This document shows positions 40,941 through 52,331 of a stretch of DNA of 64,000 nucleotides, one piece after another. Position numbers and translations under genes: made by a program. Location of the stretch: positions 1 to 64,000 of the forward strand of contig JAPTJF010000048.1 in the NCBI GenBank assembly GCA_029339195.1, read 5' to 3'. Numbering within the stretch: the first letter of the stretch is position 1; each line of letters opens with the position of its first letter. This DNA comes from Micractinium sp. NFX-FRZ. Taxonomy: Eukaryota > Chlorophyta > Trebouxiophyceae > Chlorellales > Chlorellaceae. The notes beneath the pieces are model-generated. The model ran no database searches. It was given only the letters and a program-made list of their open reading frames with translations, and had not been told where the DNA came from.

Positions 40941-42693
40941 CAAGGCGCTACCCTGTGGGCTCCCACAGCACCGCCCGCTCGGCACATCGCACTGGGTGCC
41001 AGCGCCACGCGTGTTTCGCATGAAAGCAGGGATGGCCCCCCCACCCCACCCCCACCCCACCCCCACATTCCCACTCTTCCGAGCCGCAGGATGTTCACTT
41101 GAGTGCCCTTCACGTGGAGAGGTGGGCACCACGATAGATGGCAGTGCGGCGTGGGCGCCCCGTCATCAGACATGCACGCAAAACCCAACCCGGGGGGTGG
41201 GAGCGGGGACTGCTCTGGCAGGCCAGCGGACCAGCTCCCCCCAGCTGGGCTGGGCAGCAGAGCCGTCGTCAACCTACCCCACCCGCCCTGCACCACACCT
41301 TGCCGTTCAGCGGTCAGCTCCTTTCATTCTACAAGCCCCTTTTGTGCGCCTTTGCTCGCCGTTTGCCCTGTGCCCTTGTTGGCCCCCTTGCTGTGTGCCC
41401 TCTGTGTGCCCCTTGCTTAGCCCTGTCCCCTGCCCTGGCATGCCCCCCCTTGCTTGCACCTTTGCCTGCCCTCCTGCTGTGCCTGTGCAGCTCAACTCCG
41501 CTGCGAGTGTTTGCATTGTTACAGAGAGGGAACAGGACAGCTGGCATAGTGGAGGGCGGCACAGCAGGCGCGCCACTGACAGCGGGGGAGGGCGAATAGT
41601 GAAGTGCGCGGGTGGGGCAGCGCTTGGCTCGGGTGCACATTCCATGAGGCAGGCAGAAGACAGCCCCCTGCGCGATCGCATGTGGGCAGCGCGCGGCGGG
41701 GGGCTCCGTGCGCCAGTGAACTGGGGGGGAGAGTTGTAAAGGGGAGACGTGGTGCCAGTGAAAAAGGGATGCTTCTGGGGCGTTGCTTGGGGGGCAGGGC
41801 AAACACATGAAATCCAGCAGGCTCTCTGGGTGGGGATGCAAGAGAGGGTGGTGCAAAAAGGCAGTACAGCGCTTTCCATTGTTGTTTTACGTTTGGAAAT
41901 GGGTCTGGCAAGGGGGGGGGGGGGATGGGGGGCGGGGGGGACTCTGGATTCTAACTGCGGCAGCTTATACTCGAGTGGGGCGTTCTACCGACGATTAGGC
42001 AGGGGAGGGGAGGCGGGAGGGAGGGGGGGGGGGGGGTGACATGTGAGGGGGAGAAAATGTGTGTGGGGTGGGTGGGTGGGGGGGGGGCGGGGGCACACGA
42101 TGCAAGCCCCGCGCAAGCGGGGCACCAAATTTTGGACAGGGGCAGGCGCCGGGAATGGGCACGCGTGCACGCACAGAGACATGAAACGAACGAACTGGTG
42201 CTGGCTGGTGTGGGGAGGAGGGACGCACGTCAGGGCGGGATATTTTGGCTGGGTCAATTGCTCGGCAGGGGCAGCGTGGGGCCCCTCATACAAAGATGAA
42301 TACAGCTGCCCCAGGCTCCAGCACGTGGGGAGGTGTGGGGGAGGTATCTTCGTCAGGGGGAGGGGTGGGGTCTGAAAACCGGCGGCCGGGGGCCTGTCTG
42401 GGTGCGCTCAGCAGGAAGGCAAGCGGGCACAGCATGCCCAGTGCGCAGCAGCGGCGTGGAACGTCGGGGCAGGTGTTGCACGCGCAAACCCCCGCATGTG
42501 CTACAGGGCTCTGGAAGGATCCTCCGACTGGCCCGCGCATAACCCGGAGATCCGAGGCGTGGGAAGGGGACGGGTTGCGGCTAGAGCTGGAAGCTGTCCT
42601 AACGGGGCCTCACGAGTGGGCAGGCTGCCTAGCGTGTGTTTGAATGGCTACTACTCTAGGGTTGCGGCCTGGCACTGGGCTGAGCCCTGTGGC
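40941..42693. other. Convergent intergenic region, G-rich
   Basis: The 3' UTR of the RING gene probably extends to the TGTAA at 41735-41739. Beyond it, toward the SBP2 stop, the plus strand is strongly G-rich with long G runs at about 41911-41923, 42024-42038 and 42076-42090. These could form G-quadruplexes on this strand. No supported gene was found. Confidence 0.5.
41735..41739 (+). promoter_or_regulatory. Candidate poly(A) signal of the PBZ/RRM/RING gene
   Basis: TGTAA lies about 795 bases after the stop; this is the first instance seen downstream, so the 3' UTR would be long. Confidence 0.4.
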
Positions 42694-45600
42694 TCAGCCC
42701 AGCTGGGCCTGGTTGAGCATGGCGGCGTAGCGCGCGCGCCCCAGGGCGGCCATAGACAGCAGGTGCTGCAGGGGACCCTCCAGCCCTGAGACGTTGGTCA
42801 GCGCCACGGCTGCAGGCGGGCGGGGTGCGGGGGTGGGAAAGGGCGGAGGGGGGGAGGTCTGAGAGCGGCTGGCATGGGCGGCAAAGGCGCGTGCACACCT
42901 GCGGTACCGGGCACAGGGTGCTCCCTGCACCCACAACCCACCGCGCACTACTGCCCAGCGGCTGGGCCACACCAGGCACACACAGCTGCCCAATCACCCC
43001 CTCACCCGCCCACCCGCCCCACCACTCAGCCGATCACACTTCCCCCCACCCAGCCCGCTCAGCAGACCATCACCCACTGCGCCGCCCACTGCGCCCAGGC
43101 AATGTGCCCCCCGGTCTCCCCTCACCCGACATGCGCTTGTTGGCACCAAAGATGGAGCCCAGACCGATGCGGGTGAGGGCAAAGACCACGGGCACGCCGC
43201 ACAGAGATGCTAGCTGGCAGATCTCCGCAATCTCGGCGCCCGGCTGCAGGCAGGGAGCGGGTGGGCAAGGGCAGCAGGTGGGTGGGCGGGTGGCAAGCCG
43301 GTGCCAGCTGGCGGGCATGCCAGGAGGCTTCGCGGGAGAGTGGCAAGTTGCGCGGTCGGCTCGACGCAGGGCCAAGGGCGGCCAGCACAGCAGGAACGCA
43401 GCAGCGGACAGCTGGCGCTGCCGCAGCCTGCCAGTGCGGCGGGTGCTGCCGGCCCACAGCCACTGCCACGCCCCAACCACTCGTTATCAACACAGGCGGG
43501 CGGGCACCTGCGCGGCGCAGCGTGCGGTGCCGCAGGGGTTGGTCTCTTGAATGTCCACGGCTGCCACCAGGGCCGCCGCTGTGCCCGTCTTGACGGCCTT
43601 GCGCACCTGCGGGGGTGGAGTGGGGTGATGAGGGGAAGAAAAGAGAGTAGGAGGCAGGGTGGAGCGGGTGGTGAAGGGGGAAGCAGTGAGTAGGGTGGAG
43701 AGCAGGGTGCAGCCTGCTGAGGGGTGCTGGGGTGGCATGCCGGGCGGGGGCAGGGGCAGCGGATGATGGGCGGGGATTTGAAGGCCCCACGCCAGGCACA
43801 GGCAGCTGGCAGCAGCGAACGTCTCAAGGCAGGAGGTGGTGGGCAGGGGGCAGCGCATGCGGGTGACACTCAAGGCTGGGCTAGCTAGCCAGCACAGCCC
43901 TCGTCGCCAGTAGGTGAGCAGGCAGGGTGCCCCGCCGCCTCCCCTTGCCCTCGTCGGCCCCTGCCTGGCATGCTGCCCCCTCCCCCGCCCTCCCAGCCCC
44001 TCCTCGTGACACTCACCTCTCGCAGCCCGCCCACCAGGCGGCGAGGCAGCTTGCCCGCCCCCCGTGGCACGTGCACCCCCACGGCGCGCTCCACTCCGTC
44101 CAACTGGCGCAGCTGCTTGAGCAGGGAGTGGGCCACCAAGTCGAGCTGGGGGTCGATGACCTGAGGAGGGGGACAGGGTGGGGAGGGGGAGGGGGCAGGG
44201 AGAAGTTTGAAGAGTGTGGAGGAGATGGGAGCGGTTGGTTAGAGAGTGTGAGGGCGACAGTGAGGGCGCAGCAGCTTGAGCAGCGGAGAGTGGGCGACCA
44301 GGCCTTATTGTGGGGCCTTGTGCTATTGAGTATGGCTATTGAGTAAGAAGGGGAGGGACGGGGGCCAGGTGTGAGGGCCAGCTGCACGTCAGGACGATTG
44401 GCACAGAGGATCCCAACACGCGGGCGCACGCAATGTGTAGGCCAGAGCTGGCTCCCCGTGGACTTGAAATGTAGTTGATTGAAATGTAATTGATTGCGGC
44501 GCCCCCAGCCGACCGCCCCCAGGGCCTCACCTGGTTACAGCAGGAGGTGAGGCAGAAGGGCGCGGCAGGCAGGCCCATGGGCAGCGCCGGGCGCGCGCTG
44601 GGCTGCACAAAGGCGGCAGTGGGCGGCTGCAGCACGGGCGGCTGCAGCGGTGGCAGCGGGCCTGCCTGTGCGCTGAGCACTGCCAGCAGGGCAGAGGGGT
44701 CACAAGTGAGATCAGCAGTGGCGGACCGCGCAGGCGGCGGGCCAGCGGTGGAGGGCCGGGCAGGCATGTGCAGCTGGCGGTGGTGGTGGTGGTGGTGGTG
44801 TGTGGTGGGCAGGGCTGAGCTGGCGGTGGGCAGCCCTGCTGGCAGGCCAACCGCTGGCCCGACACCTGCGGGGCGCGGGGGAGAGCAGGCGGCACAATAG
44901 GAGGTTGGGTGAGCGTGTGGGGCAAGGGTTAGGCTGCTGGCAGGGCGGGGGGGAACCCGCCCTGCCTCTGCACGCCACAACCAGCGCATGCCGCTGCATT
45001 CCTAAAAACCACCGACACCTCCTTGGGCGGGGCCCTGTTCCTTCCCCTGCCCCCAGCTGGCACCCCGCCAGCACCCCCAACGGATCCGCCCACCTGCCAC
45101 CTGCGCCGCCAATCCAGGCACATTCATGGCTAGGCTGCTGTTCACCACGGCCACGGCATGCTCCAGGGAGGCGCAGTGCACCTGGAAAGCCGCCGCGTCC
45201 GAAAAGGCGGCGCTGCAGCTGGGGCAGGCATAGGCGGGGGGCGGGATGGCACCGGGACCGGGCCCCAGCAGCGCTGCCGCCGCCTGCTCATGCTCCTGCT
45301 GCTGCTGCCGCGCGGCCAGCGACGCCGCCAGGGCTGCCAGCAGCACGTCGGGGCGGGGGCCGCCGGCGGCGGCGCCTGACGGCAGGCTGCGCTCGGGGCT
45401 GCTGGTTGGGTTGCCGGGCAGCAGGGCGGCGCCGTGGCCGCCTGGCGCTGCCGCGGCCGACAGGTGGGGCGGGGCGGCCTCCAGTGCATCCAAATGCGAG
45501 GAGGAGTCGCGCAGCAGGCGCACCGCGCTGTGGCTGTCGCGGCTGCGGCTGGGCATGGGGGCGGTCATGCGCCGTGTCGGCAGCTGCGCCTCCAGGTGCA

Positions 45601-46070
45601 TCGCTGGCGCCGGCGCCTTGCCCGGCGGGGTGCCGCCAGCGCTGGTCACATACGCTGTTGCCCCTGCTGCCGAGAGGTCCGTCACAGAGCTGCTCAGGCT
45701 GCCGGAGAGGCTTTCAGAGAGGCTGGTGGATGTGTAGGACTCTGCGCCGCTGCTCACGCGGGGGGCGACCTGCACAGTGGCGGTTGGCGCGGCGGCGGGG
45801 TGGTGCGCAGAAGTGGGGCGGTCAGCTTGCGAGGCGTCCACTGGCAGCCGCTTGCACGCCCATGAGGCCCCGGCAAGGACGGGTTCGACAGTTTCTGGGG
45901 ACGCTTTTATTTGCTGATGGTAGGGTCAACATGGCGGGGCGGGCGTGAGACTGCGTTGAACATACGGCGCAAAGACGGCGGCGCGGCGGCGCAGGCAGGC
46001 AGCTCACCTGTGGCGCCCGCAGCACCTCCCCCCAGTCTATGAAAATGTTGGAAGCGGTCACGGATGCCAT
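42694..46070 (-). CDS. SBP2: SECIS-binding protein 2-like protein (L7Ae domain) with a C2H2-type finger
   Basis: Seven exons on the minus strand: 46008-46070 (MASVTASNIFIDWGEVLRAP), about 45095-45770, about 44531-44875, about 44021-44160, about 43510-43606, 43126-43243 and 42694-42809. The last four encode the L7Ae RNA-binding domain: LVAHSLLKQLRQLDGVERAV, LVGGLREVRKAVKTGTAAAL, EICQLASLCGVPVVFALTRI and LGSIFGANKRMS. The phrase VPVVFALTRIGLGSIFGANK is typical of SBP2, where most L7Ae proteins differ. SBP2 binds the SECIS hairpin of selenoprotein mRNAs and brings the Sec-specific elongation factor to the ribosome. Exon 2 is Ser/Ala-rich and ends with a C2H2-like finger (YACPSCSAAF, then H and H five apart). 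Exon 3 has a run of seven His codons. The start could be a few codons earlier (an in-frame ATG is six codons upstream). Confidence 0.85.
44778..44800 (-). repeat. In-frame polyhistidine codon run in the SBP2-like gene
   Basis: A GTG/GGT triplet run on the plus strand reads as seven consecutive His codons on the coding strand, in exon 3 of the SBP2-like gene. Confidence 0.75.
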
Positions 46071-47119
46071 CGCGCGATCCTGTAGCATCAACGGGCGGCG
46101 TGGGAGGGGTGTTCGGCACTTGACGTTCCGCGGCCAGTCACCTTCCTGCCGGTATTGCGGCCATGAACATACCGGGAGCCGTCGATAGAGTTCCGATTTG
46201 TGTTCAGGCCGGGTCAAAGCGCCCAGAAGGCGAACGAGCAGTTATTGGGGCCTGTGATTGTGTGCAGGACACCAGCAGCTGCTGCTCAAGAGCCCCAAAG
46301 CCCTGAGAAATTGAAAGGCGCGCGGATTGAGTTAATGGCAGGCATTCAGTGCGGACCGAAGACCACCGGCCGTCACGCGCGTCATTGCGGTCCACCGTGT
46401 CACTCACAGCACGACTCACAGGCTCCTCATTTCCCAGTCTGTCGGTTGTTGGACGAAGAATTGTCTTATGCAAGTGAGGCACTTGATGCAGTGGCGGATG
46501 GGCCGATGCAGCCAGCGGTCACGGCTGCAGGGCCCCCTGGCAAGTGGCCGCCGGCTGACCAGTCTCCACCCGCCCGCCTGGTCAAGGCCACACCGTTGGA
46601 GGAGTTGCATGCAGCGATTGACCAACCGTGCCTGACATTGGCTTGACCCTTGTTCATATCACAACAACTACGATCTAAGCAATGCTGCCGCTGGTGGTGG
46701 TCAAGTGCTCCGGCCCTGGACCGCTCGGACCGACTGCCTGAGCAGCGGGAGCCGCAGTGTTTCAGTCACCACACCGCCTGCACACAGCTTCTTCACGCAA
46801 CAAATCAGTGCGCCACGGCATCTGCGTGAAGTGTCTCGACGGTCCGCTGTGGGCACGGCCCAGCAGTGAATGCTGCTGCCGCCATACGGCCGTCATCGGG
46901 ACCGCCAATCTGGCGCCAGCGGTGCAGAGGGTTTCCGCCTGTCCCACCACTTAACGCAGCCACCATTGAGGCCAAAGCAGCCGTCTGTGGACCACCTTGT
47001 GCGGCGCTATCAAATTGAGCCGCAGGCTCGGTACAAGAGAGCTCGTTCTTCGCTCCCTCCTCTGGCCAGTGAGAGTTTGACAACAGTTAGCCTGGTGGAT
47101 CTCACAAACTTCTGCTACC
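46071..47119. promoter_or_regulatory. Divergent intergenic region between SBP2 and the hydrolase
   Basis: These 1,049 bases separate two genes that start back to back, so they contain both promoters. A 148-codon plus-strand frame (46200-46646) has no splice structure and no family resemblance. GC content is visibly lower than in the flanking exons, which fits promoter sequence. Confidence 0.45.
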
Positions 47120-50100
47120 ATGGCCTGTGTGGCCGCAAGCTCACTGGTGTCGCCGCATTGCGCCTCACGGTGCCAAGGGGTGGGCAGCGCTCGGCGCTTC
47201 GTACCCGCGGCCCTCACGTCGGCACCCAGCAGCAGAACCAACACTGACGCCAGGAGCAGGCATGGAGCCAGCGGCCGTGCCACCGTCGCCGCCGCCAGCG
47301 GCAGGAGCAGCAGCGCCGCTGCCACTGCCTCGGCTGCCCCGCTGGAAGGCGAGCGGGAAGTGCGGCCAGGCGTGTGGGAGGGCTATTGGATCTGGGAGGG
47401 GCACCGGATTCGGTACCAGCGTGCTGGCAGTGGTGACCCAGAGGCACCGGCGGTGCTGTGCGTGCACGGGTGAGCTGGGATGGGGTGGGAGGGCAGGAAG
47501 TGTGGGTGCACCCGCCTGCCAAGCTGCCAAGCCTGGCAGCATGTATGCCTGCTGCAGTGTGTGCCGCTGCTGCCAACTCTTATGGTGCTGCTCCTCCTCC
47601 CGCCTCTTCCGCGCGCGGCGGCATTCCTGCCTGCCCGCCTGCCCACTGCCCTGCGCTTCCTCTGCCCCCACCTGCCGGGCCGGGCCCCTGCCCACTGGCC
47701 TCCCCCAACCTTGACCATCCGGCCTGCCCGCCGACTCCTGTGCAGCTTTGGCGCCTCATCCTGCCACTGGCGCAAGAACCTGCCGGTGCTGGGGGAGAGC
47801 TGCCGGGCATATGCGATAGACTTGCTGGGCTATGGCTATTCCGACAAGGTGAGAACACCAGGTCGGGACTAACCTGGGAGGACAATCCCAACCCCAATGC
47901 ACAACCCAAATGTGTGATGCATTGGTGGGGGCGATCAATGGGGTGCTGGATCAGTGAGGTGGTTGGGGCGATCAGTGGGTTACTGGACAGTGGCGTGGTG
48001 GGGGCGATTGGTGGGCTGCTGACCAAAGGGTTACTGCCGAAGTGGTCCGTCCGGGCCAACCAGTAGGTTGCTCCTGGGTGGACGAACAGGGCCTCTGAGA
48101 CACCTGCCCACCTGGACGCCACACGTCTCCGGCTGCCGTGCCCCGGCCCTCCCATTCCTCCTCCATCTCGCGCAGCAGCCCGCCAGCATTTCACCATTTG
48201 CACCCTGCCTCGCACACACACACACTCTCCGCTCACCATCCCTGTCCACCCATGCCCCATTCCACACTTCTCCCCTTCCCCCTTTCGCTCCCCCTTGTGC
48301 TGGTTGCAGCCCGACCCGCGGCAGCAGCCCACCTGCTCCATCTACAACTTCCCCAATTGGTCCCGCCAGCTGCGCGACTTTATCGCCCAAGTGATTGGCG
48401 GGCCCGTCACCCTCACGTGCAACTCTGTGGGCGGCATCGCGGGGCTGCAGGTGAGAGGGGCATGAGGTTGTTGTGAGGGTCCACAGTCGAGGTCGGCGGT
48501 GGCTGGCGGAGCAGGAGGCGCCGCAGGCGGCGCCCTGAACAGCCGCACTAGCCCGCCCCGGCTGCCGCCCCCCGCAGCCTGCTCCAGGCTGCTTTCTTCC
48601 TCGGGCAGCCGAGGGCGCTTGCAATCGCCAGCGTCTCCCCTGCGCACGTTGCACGCGAGCCCAGCGGGCCCGCGTATCGGCACACCCTCAGCCTGCCGCT
48701 GCCTGCCCTGCCCTACCCGCTGCAGGCTGCCATCGACGACCCCTCCCTGATCAAGGGTGTCCAAATCATCAACATCAGCCTGCGCATGCTCCACGTCAGC
48801 AAGCAGGCCCGTTGGCAGCGCCCGCTGGTAAAGGCGCTCCAGGATTCTCTGCGCACCACGGCGCTGGGCCCCCTGTTCTTTAGGCAGATTGCCAACAAGC
48901 AGGTGGGGAGGTTAGCTTTGGTTAGTGATTGGAGGGGCTGGCTTGACGGCGGAACGGCGAAGCGGCAGCAAGCGGGTGCGCGGCCTGGGGCGGCGGCGCC
49001 TCCGCGACCCGGCCGCCCACGTTTGCCCCCCGCCCCCCTTTCCTTGCTTGCCAACCCTGCTCCCTCCCGCCCCGCCCCAATCCACAGGGCGTGAGGAGCG
49101 TGCTGCAGCAGTGCCCCGGCGACCCGGCTGCCCACATCTGCCACCCGCCCCCCTTTCCTTGCTTGCCACCCCTGCTCTCTTCCGCCTCTCTGCAGGGCGT
49201 GAAGGGCGTGCCCCAACAGTGCCACGGCGACCTGTCTGTTTGCAAACCCTGCTCCCTCCCGCCCCGCCCCCATGCGCAGGGCGTGAAGAGCGTGCTGCAG
49301 CAGTGCTACGGCGACCCGGCTGCGGTCACAGATGAGCTGGTTGACGTCATCCTGACGCCTGGGCTGCAGCCGGGGGCGGTGGATGTCTTCCTCGACTTTA
49401 TTAGCTACTCGTCCGGGCCCCTGCCGGAGGAGCAGCTGCAGGTGGGAGGGGCTGTGTGGTGGGAGGGGCAGGACGGGGGCAGAGGGGGTGGGGACTGGGG
49501 GCGGACGGTGGTGGGCGGTGGTGGGCGGAGGACGCTCTTCTGCAGGCGGTGGGCCTCTGCCGGGGGAGCAGCTGCGGGCTCTGCCTCGGAGTGGAGGGGT
49601 GGGGTGAGATGCATGGCGTGCGACTGGGAAGAAGGCCAACAGAGTATGCACCAGGCGCATGCCACCTCTCACTGCACCTTCCGTCCTACCACCTCTGCAC
49701 CCTGTGTGCCTCCTGCTCCCCAGCCCGTCGCCATGCCTGTGAACGTGGGTGTGTGTGGGCCGCCCCCTTGGCCCCCTCCACCTTTCCCCCTCACCGCGTC
49801 CCCCGCTTTGCCCGCTCTGCCCTGCAGGCGGTGACCGTGCCAGTGAGCGTGGTGTGGGGGGAGGAAGACCCCTGGGAGAAGATTGAGTGGGGGCGGGAGT
49901 TTGCCAAGTATCCGTCTGTGCAGGTGGGCGGGAGGGGAGGCCTGCGGGCCGTAGGGGGAGGCCTGTGGGTCATGAGGGGTTCAGACCTGAGTGGGTGGCA
50001 GGTGCAACGCGCTGATGGAGGAGCCATATGTCCAGGTGTGGGGCGGCCAGGTTAGTCATGTACGGGCATGGACGGCTCTGGTAGCTGGCAGGCACGTTTG

Positions 50101-51085
50101 TTATGGAGGACACGTGGGGCATGTCTGGGTGGGGGGCGCGAGTTTGTGTTGGGGTTGGCAGGCTGCCAAGCACCCCCAAGCCCAGGTTCAGGTGGGGGCC
50201 GGCTTTGTGGTCGGGGCGCGGCCTGCCGGTGTGCTGGATGGCACAGTGCACTGCACAGGGTTGCTGCGGGCTGGCTGGCAGGACGGTATCCAAGGTTGCG
50301 GGCTGGGTGCTGGCAGGACGGTATCCAAGGTTGCGGGCTGGGTGCTGGCAGGACGGTATCCAAGGTTGCAGCAGGTGGGGTGCCGCAGGGTGAGAGGGTC
50401 AAGGGCTTGGTGTGCAGCATGCCTGCCTGCCTGTTGCACGGCTGGCCGGATGTGCGACCGCCTGCCCCCTCGCCTCCCTTGCCTTCTGCCTGCCCGCCTG
50501 CCTGGCCGACCGCCCTGTTACCTCACCTCCCTTGCCCGCCCGCCTGCCTGGCTCCACTCTTTCTGTGCAGGAGTTTGTTTCTCTTCCGGGTGTGGGGCAC
50601 TGCCCACAGGTGCGCTTGCGTCCTGCCCTGGCTGCCCTGCCCTGGCTGTGCCCTGCCCTGTCGCCTGTTCTGGCTTGCTGGCTGGGCAGCCGTGGACACG
50701 GGCCGCTGGCTGGCTGCTGCACTGCTGGCTGCTGCACTGCTGGCTGGCTGCTGCACCGCTGGCTGCTGCACCGCTGGCTGGCTGCTGCACCGCTGGCTGC
50801 TGCACCGCTGGCTGCCTGCTGCACCGCCTGCGGTGCATTGCGCGTGCTTGTTTGCTGCCGCATGTTGGACACGCGGTTCGTCAAGCCGCTGCCCCTCCCT
50901 CTGCCCGCTTCCCGGGCCCCAGCAGTGCGTTCCGTCCCCCTACGGCCCCGGCGCCTGCTCCCCACACGCTTTCAAGCAGTGACTCACCCGTCCCTCGCCT
51001 GTGTGTAAGCCCCGCCTGGCTGCAGGATGAGGCCCCCCACCTGGTCAACCCACTGATCCTGGACTTTGTGAAGCGCCTCAATTGA
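47120..51085 (+). CDS. Chloroplast alpha/beta hydrolase of the pheophytinase-related group
   Basis: Eight exons (47120-47469, 47746-47848, 48310-48450, 48726-48902, 49280-49441, 49828-49923, 50571-50609, 51026-51085) join in phase to 375 residues. The first 80 residues are a Ser/Ala/Arg-rich transit peptide. The hydrolase core starts at GYWIWEGHRIRYQRAG. It has the oxyanion motif HGFGAS, the strand AIDLLGYGYSD, the nucleophile elbow TCNSVGG, the acid loop WGEEDPWE and the histidine loop PGVGHCPQDEAP, so the Ser-Asp-His triad is complete. Plastid proteins of this group include chlorophyll-ester hydrolases and acyltransferase-like enzymes; the substrate cannot be told from sequence. The residue two before the Ser is Cys rather than the usual Gly. 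Introns on both sides of exon 5 carry copies of its edges. Confidence 0.86.
49060..49310 (+). repeat. Triplicated acceptor region of hydrolase exon 5
   Basis: The start of exon 5 with its CAG acceptor occurs three times: at 49088, 49196 and 49280. Only the last copy stays open and joins in frame to the rest of the exon. The pyrimidine tract between copies is repeated too, so the unit is about 85-108 bp. Confidence 0.88.
50276..50370 (+). repeat. 35-bp triple repeat in a hydrolase intron
   Basis: Three direct copies with unit starts at 50281, 50316 and 50351 (each beginning GGACGGTATCCAAGGTTGC) lie in the intron before exon 7. The unit does not resemble an exon. Confidence 0.88.
50695..50835 (+). 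repeat. CTGGCTGCTGCAC minisatellite in the last hydrolase intron
   Basis: About nine alternating units of CTGGCTG and CTGCACCG/CTGCACTG spread over 130 bases. The array is purely intronic. Confidence 0.8.
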
Positions 51086-52331
51086 AGCCTCGATTTCGAT
51101 TAAAATGAAGCCTACAAACGACTCAAAATGAAGCCTGTGGTTGGTCAATCCAAACGCGCCTCCATTCCGCCTGGAAACCAAGCCTGCGGTTGGCTAACTA
51201 ACTCAGGCGCGCCTCCCCTCTCAGTGAACTGCTATCCAAGGCGCTTGGCGCCGCCTCAGCCGACCCTTTCATTGGCATGCATCCGTCTTTGCTCCAGGCA
51301 TCCCCGCCTGCCGAGCCCCGAATCCAGGGGTGCCGTGTGGCAACTCCACTGAAGCCGTGTCTGGATACCTACCACTGCAGGCCCCCCCGGCTGTTCACTT
51401 GTGTGTGCCTCCCCATTCCAACACCCCCCTCTGCTTTACTGCCTCTTCAGCCCTCATTTAATGGATAGCACGTGCGATAGACAAGCATTCGCAACTGGCC
51501 CCGCCTTGCTTGCTTGCAACCCGTGCTGGGGCAGCCCCCTATGCGGCGGCGCCTCCCGGTCAAGACCACCCCTCCATGGCGGCCCCAAGTCTCTGCCTGC
51601 CGCTGCCGCTGTGGGGCATGCATGTGGCGCAGCGGTGGGCACGAGTCCATCTTTTGCAGAGAGCCGTTGCGGCGGTTGCGGCAGTTGAGGGATTCAGAGG
51701 GAGGCAGAGATTTCCGAACGTTAATAAAGCTATCGAGTACTCGCAAGTGCTTCATGTGTACGCTGGGGTGGGGGGGCAGGGAGAGGGAAACTGTAGGGAA
51801 GCTAGGTTGCACGGGGTGGGCCACAACCGAAATGCTACCTAGGGCATGGGAGTGTGTGGGTGGTGGGGGAGGGGAAGGGGGCAGCACAGCTGCAGCGGGG
51901 TGGGGGCCTGTGGGGTGGCAAAGGCATGTACCGGCGTTCAAGGGGCAGGCGGTAGATGCTCTTGCATAGATGCTTGGGTGGGTGGCGGGCGGGGGAGGGC
52001 AGGCAGGTCGGCCAAGGGCTGCGTGACAAGGTTGATGAGAGTTGAATGGGTCAGAGGGCGAGGCAAATGTAGTACTGTGCTGTGTGTTGCTGTTAGGAGA
52101 GAAGACAGTATTGGGTGGCATGTTGTGCGGGGGCAAGGCCGCGTGGCAACTCGCGCAGCTGTTGTGTGCCGGTGGGAGCACAGGCCTCCTGGGCCGGGCA
52201 CAAAAAATGCAGGCATATGTTGCGGCTGGGCGAGCGGTGGCAGAAGATACAGGTTGGAAGAGGCGGAGGGCGGGGTTACAGCTGTGCTAATAGACGGGCA
52301 CAGCGGTGGGGCCAGGCAGGCAGGCAGCTAG
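51086..52331. other. Convergent intergenic region
   Basis: The hydrolase 3' UTR begins with three imperfect copies of a TTGAAGCCT-like phrase (51081-51200). No TGTAA was found on the hydrolase side. On the minus strand a TGTAA (TTACA at 52276-52280) lies 52 bp past the stop of SBP-box gene A. No further gene is supported. Confidence 0.45.
52276..52280 (-). promoter_or_regulatory. Candidate poly(A) signal of SBP-box gene A
   Basis: TGTAA on the minus strand, 52 bases after the stop codon, is the green-algal poly(A) motif at a plausible, if short, distance. Confidence 0.45.

Noticed and set aside
46200..46646. Plus-strand 148-codon frame between SBP2 and the hydrolase
   Set aside because: It lies in a divergent promoter region, has no introns or family resemblance, and is too close to the SBP2 start.
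50276..50370. Direct repeats that could suggest a CRISPR array
   Set aside because: The units are contiguous with no unique spacers and lie in a spliced nuclear intron.
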